Below, in pieces: positions 49,542 through 62,153 of a DNA stretch of 64,000 bases (within the stretch, counting starts at the first letter, position 1; every line of letters starts with the position of its first letter). Location of the stretch: the NCBI RefSeq assembly GCF_013394085.1, contig NZ_CP040910.1:1399418-1463417 (forward strand). The letters are read 5' to 3'. The notes beneath the pieces were generated by a model. The model was not told where the DNA came from, searched no databases, and saw nothing but the letters and a program-made list of their open reading frames with translations. This stretch comes from Limosilactobacillus fermentum (GTDB lineage: Bacteria; Bacillota; Bacilli; Lactobacillales; Lactobacillaceae). The position numbers and the translations under genes are program-made.

Positions 49542-50363
49542 CTACTTGTTGGTGTTTTGTTCTTGAATCTCTTGTGCCTTCTTGAAGAGCTTGTCTAATT
49601 CGCCGGACTTTTGCAGCTTGGTGATTTCCTTGTTGACGGCAGCCTTTAACTTCGGTTCGTCCTTTGGAATGGCGATTGAAATTTCCTTCATGGATGCCGG
49701 TGCCGTGATCTTAACCTTGGCGATGGCGTAAGTGTCCGGGTATTGGGCAACGTATTGTTCCGCGACCTTCTTGGCTAAGACGACCCCGTCGAGCTTACCG
49801 GACTTCAGGTCGGTCGCTAACCCGGTGACTAAGCTTTCGGAAACCAGCTTCGCCTTGGTTTGGGTCTTAGCGATCGTTTCCTGGGTGGATGATTGTTGAA
49901 CCCCGAAGGAAGCGCCCTTCGTGTCGGCGATCGTGTTGTACTTATCGGCGTCGGCCTTCTTAACTAGGAGGGATTCTTGTTCCGTGTAGTACGGCTTAGA
50001 AAAGTCCACGGCCTTTTTCCGTTGTGGCGTCACGTTCATCCCGGCCAGGGCGATGTCGACCTTGTGATCTTGCAACTCGCTAATAATGGAGGAGAATTCC
50101 ATGTTTTGCACCTTGAGCTTAACCCCGAGGCTGTCAGCGATCTTTTGGGCAACCATGATGTCGTAACCGACGTATTCCTTCTTCCCGTTCTTCATGATCG
50201 TGAATTCAAACGGGGCGTAGTCGGCGGAGGTCCCCATCGTCAAGACCTTCTTGTCCTTAATTTGTTGCAGGCTATCGTCGCTCTTCTTCCCACACCCGGC
50301 GAGCCCAATCACCACCAAGAATGCTAACGACAGTAGCGCCAACCATTTCTTATTAACCTTCAT
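49542..50363 (-). CDS. Amino acid ABC transporter substrate-binding lipoprotein
   Basis: A 273-residue SBP_bac_3 protein with signal peptide and lipobox VIGLAGC (Cys24). The ligand domain begins LTMGTSADYAPFEF and contains GYDIMVAQKIADSLGVKL and DIALAGMNVTPQRKKAVDFS. The residues fit polar or basic amino acids, but the substrate is not certain. ATG at 50363 follows GAGGATC. Confidence 0.92.
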   Translation of the reverse strand: MKVNKKWLALLSLAFLVVIGLAGCGKKSDDSLQQIKDKKVLTMGTSADYAPFEFTIMKNGKKEYVGYDIMVAQKIADSLGVKLKVQNMEFSSIISELQDHKVDIALAGMNVTPQRKKAVDFSKPYYTEQESLLVKKADADKYNTIADTKGASFGVQQSSTQETIAKTQTKAKLVSESLVTGLATDLKSGKLDGVVLAKKVAEQYVAQYPDTYAIAKVKITAPASMKEISIAIPKDEPKLKAAVNKEITKLQKSGELDKLFKKAQEIQEQNTNK

Positions 50364-50627
50364 ATTAATGATCCTCTTTCCTCAATTGAATAATCATTGT
50401 ATATATCTTGAATATGTTTTATATAGTACCGCCTTTCTTGCAAAGAGGCAAGTCTTTTTTAATAAAAATACGACATTTTTCGGTGAATATGCGATAAATA
50501 CGTATATTTCATCCCGTGATATACAATTTAATTCAACCCGAAATAACCATCAATCCCCGTCGACACCGTTTTCATTCACCAAATAGTGCTTAATTGATTA
50601 TTCATCACCACTCCGTTGTTCCAATTA
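50364..50627. other. AT-rich upstream region of the amino-acid ABC pair
   Basis: About 260 bp, markedly more AT-rich than the surroundings. It must hold the promoter of the binding-protein gene; several TATA-like runs are present and no single one is convincing. A small stem GCCTTTCTTGCAAAGAGGC is visible near 50431. Confidence 0.35.
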
Positions 50628-50948
50628 CTAGTTGGAGTTGTTAAAGCTTACTAAAAGGACCCCCACTATTATCAAGCGGACGCCTAACCACTGAGCTAGG
50701 GCCACCCGTTCGTGGTACACGAATTGCCCCAGTAACGTCGCCGCTATAATTCCAAGCGCCGCCCAGATTGACTCCGCTACGCTTAGGGGTAATTTTTGGT
50801 ACGACAACGCCATTAGGTAAAAACTAACCCCGTAGCACGCCAAACTAGTTATACCGATCCCTACCCGTGTGAAACCAACGGAGAGTTTTAGGAGGTTCGT
50901 TCCTAAAATCTCAAATCCGATCGCCAGGCTTAATAGTGCGTATCCCAC
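50628..50948 (-). CDS. SMR-family multidrug/guanidinium-type exporter
   Basis: A 106-residue four-helix small multidrug resistance protein. The essential membrane glutamate is Glu13 in AIGFEILGTNLLKLS, and SYQKLPLSVAESIWAALGII is the family signature in the middle. The start codon is GTG at 50948 after GGGAGGAAG. It is divergent from a broken TetR gene, its probable former repressor. Confidence 0.9.
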   Translation of the reverse strand: MGYALLSLAIGFEILGTNLLKLSVGFTRVGIGITSLACYGVSFYLMALSYQKLPLSVAESIWAALGIIAATLLGQFVYHERVALAQWLGVRLIIVGVLLVSFNNSN

Positions 50949-51095
50949 TTTCTCTTCCTCCCTTTAATGAACATATGTTGTTTAACAAACAATAATAGTT
51001 TACAGTAAAAGCACCTAAGTACCATCTGTAACGGGCGGCATACCGTTCGTTAACCGACAGATTGGCAAATCTATGCTAAAAAAGGGGAGCAAAAT

Positions 51096-51642
51096 ATGGT
51101 TGATCGTCGCAGTCGCCGGAGCCAACGTCTCATTAAAGAGGCCTTTTACCGCCTCATCGTCCAAAAACCACTCTTTCGCCTGACGGTGGCTGAAATCACC
51201 CGGGAAGCTGACCTGGGGCGGGGGCCATTACCACGATGTCTTTGACCTCTACGACCAGGAGTTGGCTGCTCACGTCGATACGTTACTGGCCCTCTTTAAA
51301 AGGCATTATCTAACCGCCTTTGATAAGCATGACTTTGTCCCCTTGTTTTCATCCATTATCAACTACCTAACCACCAACCAGGAGCTTCAGGCCCTAATGC
51401 ACGAAGCCTACAACCAATCCCGGGCGCTGGCCGAAATAACGCACGCCTTTCAAACCACCGTCACCCTCAGCGAGGTCGCTGATTTTGGGGGACAAAACGA
51501 TTTAGCAACCCAACTGGAAATTAATTACAACCTAGCGGGGGTACTGACCATTCTTACTGACTGGCAAAAGGGCAACATCAACGCTAGCGTTACTGAGCTA
51601 ACAACGTCCCTGGCCGCAATTGCTCGTCACCACTGGCAATAA
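51096..51642 (+). pseudogene. TetR-family regulator with a frameshift
   Basis: The reading starts MVDRRSRRSQRLIKEAFYRL with AAAGGGGAGC as RBS and gives a TetR helix-turn-helix (LTVAEITREADLGRG). At the five-G run 51220-51224 the frame breaks and meets a stop. Dropping one G restores HYHDVFDLYDQELAAHVDTL and the full C-terminal domain to 51642. The second part is still open as a separate ORF from 51262. A homopolymer error in the sequence would look the same. Confidence 0.8.
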
Positions 51643-51654
51643 CGACGTCCCGCT

Positions 51655-51703
51655 AAATCCTGTTGCTGGATTACCATTGGGGTAATTCGTTGACAGGATT
51701 TTT
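51655..51703 (+). terminator. Terminator after the TetR pseudogene
   Basis: AAATCCTGT pairs with ACAGGATTT, with an inner GATTACC/GGTAATT pairing, followed by TTTT. Confidence 0.75.
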
Positions 51704-51792
51704 AGGTTTTGAGGACACAAAAAAAGACGCCCCGAAGGACGCCTTGGAACTGAATATTACACGAGATGCTTAAAGGCAATAAGCCATGGAAT

Positions 51793-51875
51793 GCCTCCGG
51801 TGGGGGTCGAACCCACACTCCCAAACGGGAACTGGATTTTGAGTCCAGCGCGTCTGCCAATTCCGCCACAGAGGC
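51793..51875 (-). tRNA. tRNA-Leu (CAA)
   Basis: 83-nt class II tRNA with a long variable arm. The anticodon loop CTCAAAA gives CAA; acceptor arms GCCTCTG/CGGAGGC with discriminator A. Last tRNA of the cluster. Confidence 0.93.
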
Positions 51876-51885
51876 AAGATAACAA

Positions 51886-51956
51886 AGGTGGTAACCGGAT
51901 TCGAACCGGTGATGAAGGTTTTGCAGACCTGTGCCTTACCACTTGGCTATACCACC
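51886..51956 (-). tRNA. tRNA-Cys (GCA)
   Basis: 71-nt cloverleaf with acceptor GGTGGTA/TACCACC and anticodon loop CTGCAAA. Confidence 0.95.
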
Positions 51957-52016
51957 ATTGAGCATCTACTATTCAATTCATACAATTAGACGGGCATTAC
52001 CCCGTCTAATCAGAAG

Positions 52017-52092
52017 GGCGGTATGTGGGATTCGAACCCACGCATGTCGGACCCACAAACCGATGTGTTAACCAAACTTCACCAATACCGCC
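52017..52092 (-). tRNA. tRNA-His (GTG)
   Basis: Acceptor GGCGGTA/TACCGCC; anticodon loop TTGTGGG gives GTG. The T-arm has GTGGGTTCGAATCCCAC. The 5' end is extended by the extra base typical of His. Confidence 0.92.
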
Positions 52093-52108
52093 AAAATATT
52101 CAGTTGAG

Positions 52109-52179
52109 CAGGGATAGTAGGAATCGAACCCACAATGACGGTTTTGGAGACCGTAGTTATACCGTTTAACTATATCCCT
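52109..52179 (-). tRNA. tRNA-Trp (CCA)
   Basis: 71-nt cloverleaf with acceptor AGGGATA/TATCCCT, discriminator G and anticodon loop CTCCAAA. Confidence 0.95.
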
Positions 52180-52188
52180 ATAATAAAG

Positions 52189-52271
52189 TGGAGGAGAGTG
52201 GATTCGAACCACCGAACCAAGAGGAACGGTTTTACAGACCGTCGCGTTTAACCAGACTTCGCTACTCCTCC
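52189..52271 (-). tRNA. tRNA-Tyr (GTA)
   Basis: 83-nt class II tRNA with acceptor GGAGGAG/CTCCTCC and anticodon loop CTGTAAA. Confidence 0.95.
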
Positions 52272-52276
52272 ATCAA

Positions 52277-52349
52277 TGGCGCAGGACGGAATCGAACCGC
52301 CGACACATGGAGCTTCAATCCATTGCTCTACCAACTGAGCTACTGAGCC
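52277..52349 (-). tRNA. tRNA-Phe (GAA)
   Basis: 73-nt cloverleaf with anticodon arm ATGGA-TTGAAGC-TCCAT. The acceptor GGCTCAG/CTGCGCC has one mismatch (T with C at the fourth pair). Confidence 0.93.
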
Positions 52350-52383
52350 ATCGTGGTGTAGGTTTGCAACCAAATGGTTGCGA

Positions 52384-52456
52384 TGGAGGATACAGGGCTC
52401 GAACCTGTGACCCTCTGCTTGTAAGGCAGACGCTCTCCCAACTGAGCTAATCCTCC
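52384..52456 (-). tRNA. tRNA-Val (TAC)
   Basis: 73-nt cloverleaf with acceptor GGAGGAT/ATCCTCC and anticodon loop CTTACAA. Confidence 0.95.
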
Positions 52457-52462
52457 AAAAAG

Positions 52463-52534
52463 TGACCCGTACGGGATTCGAACCCATGATACCACCGTGA
52501 AAGGGTGGTGTCTTAACCACTTGACCAACGGGTC
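52463..52534 (-). tRNA. tRNA-Glu (TTC)
   Basis: 72-nt cloverleaf with anticodon arm CCACC-CTTTCAC-GGTGG and acceptor GACCCGT/ACGGGTC. Confidence 0.95.
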
Positions 52535-52539
52535 ATAAA

Positions 52540-52631
52540 CGGAGAGTAAGGGATTCGAACCCTTGATACAGGCTTTAACCCGTATACAGCATTTCCAATG
52601 CTGCTCCTTCGGCCAGCTCGGACAACTCTCC
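52540..52631 (-). tRNA. tRNA-Ser (GGA)
   Basis: 92-nt class II tRNA with a long variable arm, acceptor GGAGAGT/ACTCTCC, discriminator G and anticodon loop TTGGAAA. First of the nine tRNAs after 5S. Confidence 0.95.
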
Positions 52632-52636
52632 AATTC

Positions 52637-52753
52637 GCGTGGCAACGTCCTATCCTCGCAGGGGGCGATCCCCCAACTACTTTTGGCGTGCTGAAGCTTA
52701 ACTTCTGTGTTCGGCATGGGAACAGGTGTATCCTTCAGGCCATCATCACCACA
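52637..52753 (-). rRNA. 5S ribosomal RNA
   Basis: About 117 nt on the minus strand, starting TGTGGTGATGATGGCCTGA and containing CACCTGTTCCCATGCCGAA. The ends pair (GTGG with CCAC). It lies 67 bp after 23S. Confidence 0.93.
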
Positions 52754-52819
52754 CTTTGAAAGCTTGTGCTTTCAAAACTAAACAATATCTTTTCTCATCA
52801 AGAATCCTCACACCTGACT

Positions 52820-55740
<2,921 letters not shown>

Positions 55741-55891
55741 TACTGATCGTAGATCAGTCAAGTTAGTTGAGTATGCGATTATAATTCGTTAAAAACTCAA
55801 ATAACGCGGTGTTCTCGGTTTTCTTAATTTTATTAGAAATTGATATTATTTAGTTTTCAAAGTACAAACTCGCTAACCTTGCGGCTAGCAA

Positions 55892-55964
55892 TGGAGAATA
55901 TCGGGATCGAACCGATGACCTCCTGCTTGCAAAGCAGGTGCTCTCCCAGCTGAGCTAATTCCCC
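55892..55964 (-). tRNA. tRNA-Ala (TGC)
   Basis: 73-nt cloverleaf in the 16S-23S spacer. Anticodon loop TTTGCAA; acceptor GGGGAAT/ATTCTCC. Confidence 0.95.
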
Positions 55965-55968
55965 ATGA

Positions 55969-56042
<74 letters not shown>

Positions 56043-56124
56043 AATAAGCGATGATAAATCATCTTGAGAAGTAAACCTCTCAAAACTGAACACTGTTTCG
56101 ACAATGTGTAGGTTTCCGATTAAT

Positions 56125-57706
<1,582 letters not shown>

Positions 57707-57870
57707 AAATAAGAAGCTTGAATAGCTCTTTTTAATAAATTAAGCGAATTGACTTCGCAAATGTTTTTGCCTCGATCATTAAGATCAAGGACCCTACACA
57801 TTTGATTCGTCGAAACATTATTCAGTTTTCAAAGGTCTACCGCCGACCAGCTTAGCCAGCCGGCTTAAGT

Positions 57871-57986
57871 ATTTTATCATAAGAGCTAATGTGTTGTCAA
57901 GATATTTTTTAAATTCTTTTTTAACTCATTGGCAACGCTGATTTAACAGCTTAATCAATATATCATATCAGACAATTAACTGTCAA
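57871..57986 (-). promoter_or_regulatory. Tandem rRNA promoters P1 and P2
   Basis: P1: TTGACA (57986-57981), 18-bp spacer, TATATT (57962-57957). P2: TTGACA (57900-57895), 18-bp spacer, TAAAAT (57876-57871). Both point into the 16S leader. The rest of the 57.7-58.1 kb gap is AT-rich leader and spacer without a gene. Confidence 0.8.
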
Positions 57987-58099
57987 CACTGTTTTTTGAA
58001 GGATTTTACAAGGTTAACTTCATGTCGTCCTTGCTTATCACAACGATTAAATACTATACCAGTGACTTTTTAAATCGTCAACGCTTTTTGGCAAAAAAG

Positions 58100-58348
58100 T
58101 TAAAAACGTTGGCGAAAATCTTCTAGACAGTCATAGACCTCAATGGCCGCCAAGTCGAGTTGATCGAACACCATCACGTCACCTGGTTCAATTCGCTTAA
58201 CGACAAACTCCCCGCTCTCCTGATTGAAGAGGACGTCGCACACCGCAATCCCATACCGTTCGAAGGTCCGAACCTGCAAGGGCCCCGCCCCGTCCACCAC
58301 CATCGCCTCCAAGCGTTTGATGATCCGACGTAGATTCGAATTAACCAT
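58100..58348 (-). CDS. DUF1797 family protein (YkuJ-like)
   Basis: A 82-residue cytoplasmic protein. The pattern RIIKRLEAMV ... VRTFERYGIAVCDVLFNQES ... DQLDLAAIEVYDCLEDF follows Bacillus YkuJ. The function is unknown. ATG at 58348 follows GGAGGGAAG. Confidence 0.85.
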   Translation of the reverse strand: MVNSNLRRIIKRLEAMVVDGAGPLQVRTFERYGIAVCDVLFNQESGEFVVKRIEPGDVMVFDQLDLAAIEVYDCLEDFRQRF

Positions 58349-58496
58349 TGTCTTCCCTCCTTGTTATCTTATCTATTTTACCCTTCTAACTACTTAAAGG
58401 CAAAACGGGGCGGTAGCGCTAGCCTAAACCACTACCTTACCCCGGTTAATTAACCAGCTAAGGGCGCCGAACTTAGCTCGCTTTCCCCAAGGCGTT

Positions 58497-58522
58497 GGCG
58501 CCAGGTGCTAGCACCTGGCGCC
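58497..58522. other. Perfect 26-bp palindrome
   Basis: GGCGCCAGGTGCT is followed at once by its exact reverse complement AGCACCTGGCGCC, with no loop. It lies in the 333-bp gap between DUF1797 and the flippase-like gene. No T-run follows it, so it is not a normal terminator. Confidence 0.85.
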
Positions 58523-58572
58523 GCCTAAAACAATCTCATCAACAGGATTTGACAAAGGGCCGATATAAATAA

Positions 58573-58606
58573 GGCCCCCACAGCCGGCCAGCGACTATGG
58601 GGGTCT
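58573..58606 (-). terminator. Terminator after the glycolipid cluster
   Basis: On the minus strand AGACCCCCATAG pairs with CTGTGGGGGCCT, then TTATTTAT. A second hairpin, GTAAGGGGAAC/CTCCCCTTA, lies at 58621-58650. Confidence 0.7.
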
Positions 58607-58681
58607 AAGTTAATCTGTTTTACTAAGGGGAGACGGTTCCCCTTACTTTTCAACGGCTACTTAACGGCGCCACTCAGTTAA

Positions 58682-59701
58682 TCATTCATAGGGCTTCACC
58701 GGATCGGGCTTTAAGACGAGGGCCACCATCCCGGCAAACATGCCGAAGTAGTAGGTGAGAATCCGCCACAAGAGCATGGCCAAGACTAGCTTAGCGTTGG
58801 AGGTAATGAAGCTGGCAAAGAGGACGGTAAAGGAATACTCGGCCCCCCCAGTCCCCCCGGGAATCGGGAAGAGCGAGGTAATCATAAAGATCAAGACGTT
58901 TAAGGAAACGATCATCACCACGTTAAGGTTTTGCACCCCCAGCGCCAAGAGAATGAAGTAGGGAATTAGGTAGTAAAAGGCCAACTGGACTAAGGTCACC
59001 ACCGAGACCTTAGCGAGCTTGCCGTACTCCTGACGCATCTTCAAGCTCTCCTGGTAAAAGGAGTCAATCCGCTCGTCTAAGACCCGCTGCCAGTTCTGGT
59101 AACGGTTCTCTTTAACAAACCAACGCACCGGCCTTAATAAGAGGTTGGTGGCCCGCTTGGTAAAGGAGTGCCAGTACATGACTAAGAGCAAGGCGACGAT
59201 CACGCTCAGGTGAATGACAAAGCCAAAGACCACCAGCAAGGACAGGGCCTGGAGCTTGGTGGCAATGTAGTGAAAGCCAATCAGCATGCTGATAATGAAG
59301 TTAATTACGATCATCCCCTGAAAGACGACGAACTTCATCAAGAGGACCGAGCTGGCCCGGCCGCCATCGACCCCAGCCTGGAGCATCGCCACTAGTTGGG
59401 CGGGTTGGCCCCCGGTGGAAAAGGGAGTAATCCCGTTGAAGAGTTGTTCGACCAGCGGCACCCGCATGGTGTTTTTCCAGCTAAAGTCCGGGTAACGGTC
59501 GGCCATGAAGAGCTTGGTAACGACCCCTTCCAGCCCCAGGTAAAGGCAAATACATAAGACGGCCACGCTAAACCAGCCCCAGTTGAGGTTGGCGAGGTCA
59601 ATGCTTAACTGATGTAAATCGGTGTTGCGCAACGAAAAGGTGAAGATGCCGGTGCCGGCAACGAGCATCAAGATCAAAACGACCCAGTTTTTTCGCGACA
59701 T
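58682..59701 (-). CDS. Lysylphosphatidylglycerol-synthase-TM/UPF0104 flippase-like membrane protein
   Basis: A 339-residue protein with eight or so membrane helices. The segment NGITPFSTGGQPAQLVAMLQ is the signature of this family, as is FPIPGGTGGAEYSF. The catalytic synthetase domain of MprF is absent, so it is the flippase-like half alone. ATG at 59701 follows GGGGAGGGAATAG. It is 1 bp after the upstream glycosyltransferase and is the last gene of that operon, suggesting movement of a glycolipid. Confidence 0.9.
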   Translation of the reverse strand: MSRKNWVVLILMLVAGTGIFTFSLRNTDLHQLSIDLANLNWGWFSVAVLCICLYLGLEGVVTKLFMADRYPDFSWKNTMRVPLVEQLFNGITPFSTGGQPAQLVAMLQAGVDGGRASSVLLMKFVVFQGMIVINFIISMLIGFHYIATKLQALSLLVVFGFVIHLSVIVALLLVMYWHSFTKRATNLLLRPVRWFVKENRYQNWQRVLDERIDSFYQESLKMRQEYGKLAKVSVVTLVQLAFYYLIPYFILLALGVQNLNVVMIVSLNVLIFMITSLFPIPGGTGGAEYSFTVLFASFITSNAKLVLAMLLWRILTYYFGMFAGMVALVLKPDPVKPYE

Positions 59702-59702
59702 C

Positions 59703-60728
59703 CTATTCCCTCCCCGTTTGCGTTCGATAAAAGTGGTACCACTCATTAGCTAGGTGGTCCTTGGAGTAGCGTTGGGCGGCCGTTAGTGACTTTTGCTTTA
59801 GGTCAGCTAGGGCGACCGGATCCTGGGCAATCCGCACTAGTTCTGCTTGCATTTGGTCGACGTCTTTAGCCGGTTGGTAGTAGCCGCCGATGATTGAGTG
59901 GTACAAATCGAGGTCGCGCAACATGACCGGGGTCCCACACGAAAAGGCTTCAAGTACCGACATCGGGAAGAGCTCGTTATAGGAAGGCAATAAAAATAGG
60001 TCGGCGATGTTGTTTAACTCGGCAATCTGGTCGCGGGTAACGATCCCCGGGAACAAGAGGTTGGCCGGCGGGTTAGCGACAACCTTCTTGAGCTCTTGGT
60101 AGCCATCGGTGATCCGGCCAAAGGAAAAGCCCCCGGCCCAGATGAATTGAAAGTGGGGGTTTTGTTTGGCTAGTTTGATGAAATCAAAGACGCCCTTCCG
60201 TTCTTGGATTTGACCGCTACCGACGACCGTGAAGCGCTCGGGATCCAGTTTCCACCGCCGGTACAGTTCCCACCGCTTGGCCGCCGAGACCGGGTAAAAG
60301 CGCTGGTCATCGACGAAATTGGGGATGTAGGTCACCCGTTCTTGTGGGATCCCGTAGGCCACCAGCTTGGGGATAAAGGTCGGGTTAACCACGACCAGGT
60401 GATCCATCCGCTTGTAAAAGGCAATCAGGTAACGATAAAAAAGCCCCCGAAACGGTTGGGGGATCTTCAGGCTGCCTTCCATCGTCTCGGGAAGGAAGTG
60501 CACGTAGCCGATCTTTTGGCCCCGTTTCTTGGAAAAGGTCGACACAAAAAAACGGGGGTCGATCGTGTGGTAGTGGCTGATGTCATTTTGGCGGCTAAAC
60601 TCATTAATTTGAATATCGAACTGGGAAGCAAAGCGGTCCTTTAACAGGGTCATCAGCTCCGCGTAGGCGCTCCCGACCCCCTGCCCCGCCACCTTGTCAG
60701 CCGACGAATACATGGTAATTTTAATCAT
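59703..60728 (-). CDS. GT4 glycosyltransferase, probable glycolipid-elongating enzyme
   Basis: A 341-residue GT-B enzyme. The acceptor half contains IGYVHFLPETMEG; the donor half has VVGSGQIQERKGVFDFIKLA and the glutamate block LFLLPSYNELFPMSVLEAFSCG with the EX7E pair. In enterococci and streptococci the same tandem (BgsB-BgsA or homologues) makes mono- and diglycosyl-diacylglycerol for lipoteichoic acid anchors. By order this is the second enzyme (BgsA-like). ATG at 60728 overlaps the previous gene by 8 bp. Confidence 0.85.
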   Translation of the reverse strand: MIKITMYSSADKVAGQGVGSAYAELMTLLKDRFASQFDIQINEFSRQNDISHYHTIDPRFFVSTFSKKRGQKIGYVHFLPETMEGSLKIPQPFRGLFYRYLIAFYKRMDHLVVVNPTFIPKLVAYGIPQERVTYIPNFVDDQRFYPVSAAKRWELYRRWKLDPERFTVVGSGQIQERKGVFDFIKLAKQNPHFQFIWAGGFSFGRITDGYQELKKVVANPPANLLFPGIVTRDQIAELNNIADLFLLPSYNELFPMSVLEAFSCGTPVMLRDLDLYHSIIGGYYQPAKDVDQMQAELVRIAQDPVALADLKQKSLTAAQRYSKDHLANEWYHFYRTQTGRE

Positions 60729-61938
60729 TTTGGTCCCTCAAATGACGAAAACGACGCCCAAAGCCCGGCCGCTTTTTTTCCGCCACTTCCTCTTGGCAGA
60801 CCCGGTAGAAATCAAGCACCCGCTGCCCAAACACCTCCGCGGAGATATCGTGCAGTTTCTCGCGGCGCTTGGCGATCGCCTCCGGGCTTGGCGGGGTGGC
60901 CAAGTATTCCAGTACCCCGTCAACCAGGTCGGTGCGCTTTTGAAAGGAACGCCCAATCGCCGGGTCATCGATTAGCTCGTCCGTATACTCGGAACGCATG
61001 ACGACAATCGGCAAGTCGCTGGCCAAGGCCTCATCGTAAGTCAGCCCCTGGGTTTCCGAATCGCTAGCCGAAACGAAGACGTCGGCCATTTGGTAGTAGT
61101 GACAAACCTGATCGTTATCCACTTGGCCGGTAAAGGATACGTGGTCTTGCAACCCCATTTCGCGCACCTGGCGCTCCAGGGTTGGCCGCGCCGGCCCCTC
61201 CCCCACGATTAAAAGTTGGGCGGCGGGCTCTTTTTCCAAAATGTCCGGCATGGCTTCCACGAGGGCGTGGATGTTCTTTTCAAAGGCCACCCGCGACAGC
61301 GACAAGAGGACCGGCGTTTGATCGGTGTAACCAAGCTTTTGGCGCAGGGCGCTGATCTCTTCTTTACTATCCGGCGTTTGGAAGACTTGTAGGTTAACCC
61401 CGGTTGGAATCACCCGGATCGGCGCTTCCACCCCGTAGGACAAGAGGGTGTCTAAGACCCGTTCAGACGGGGCGATTACCCCGGTCATGTTCTTTAAGTA
61501 AAAATGAGCCAGGTGGGCAACGTCTCGCGGCTTTAAGACCCGCCCGTTAGCGATGTAGTGGAGGTAGTCCTGGTACATGGTGTGGTAGGTGTGTAGGCAC
61601 GGGATCTTCATTTCCCGGGCGACCATCTTCCCCATCATCCCCAGCGAAAACTCGGTCTGGTTGTGGACCACGTCTAAGTCGAGCTTCTTAGCTAACCGCA
61701 ACACCTTCAGCCACCCGCTAACGGCAATCCGCCGGTCGGTAAAGGAGACAAAGGGAATGCTAGCAAAGCGGTAAATTCCCTCCGCCTGGTCCGAAACGGG
61801 ATCAGCCGCCGGGTCGGTGGTTGTAAAAATGTACACCTGGTGGCCCAGCGCGGTTAATTGATCGCGCAGGGTCTTAATCGAGGTGGCCACCCCACTCACC
61901 TGGGGGAAATACGTATCTGTAAACAAACCAATTTTCAA
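60721..61938 (-). CDS. GT4 glycosyltransferase, probable 1,2-diacylglycerol 3-glucosyltransferase
   Basis: A 405-residue GT-B enzyme. The N-terminal FTDTYFPQVSGVATSIKTL motif is typical of diacylglycerol glucosyltransferases. HTYHTMYQDYLHYIANGR marks the acceptor side, and SRVAFEKNIHALVEAMPDIL and ASDSETQGLTYDEALASDLP (E-x7-E) mark the donor side. The start is TTG at 61938, right after AAGGAGCCGAAGC; the longer frame to 62007 has no RBS. It is the first gene of the three-gene cluster. Confidence 0.87.
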   Translation of the reverse strand: MKIGLFTDTYFPQVSGVATSIKTLRDQLTALGHQVYIFTTTDPAADPVSDQAEGIYRFASIPFVSFTDRRIAVSGWLKVLRLAKKLDLDVVHNQTEFSLGMMGKMVAREMKIPCLHTYHTMYQDYLHYIANGRVLKPRDVAHLAHFYLKNMTGVIAPSERVLDTLLSYGVEAPIRVIPTGVNLQVFQTPDSKEEISALRQKLGYTDQTPVLLSLSRVAFEKNIHALVEAMPDILEKEPAAQLLIVGEGPARPTLERQVREMGLQDHVSFTGQVDNDQVCHYYQMADVFVSASDSETQGLTYDEALASDLPIVVMRSEYTDELIDDPAIGRSFQKRTDLVDGVLEYLATPPSPEAIAKRREKLHDISAEVFGQRVLDFYRVCQEEVAEKKRPGFGRRFRHLRDQND

Positions 61939-62055
61939 AGCTTCGGCTCCTTTAATTCTTCGCAATAAACTACGGTTAATTATACTAAAGGGAATTTTCA
62001 GGCGCAATTTAGGCTATTTTAGCCCCGTTCCTATCCCCGGGGCAAGTCAGATCAT

Positions 62056-62103
62056 AAACGGGGTGCCCGGCTCCTTCGGCCCGACACCCCGTTTCTATTT
62101 TTT
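62056..62103. terminator. Bidirectional terminator
   Basis: AAACGGGGTGCCCGG pairs with CCCGACACCCCGTTT, with a T-rich flank. It follows ptsI on the minus strand. Confidence 0.88.
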
Positions 62104-62153
62104 CCAGCTTCCTGGTCGTTGGTAGGCAGGTTAAGCTTTCCTTAATATGTTGA

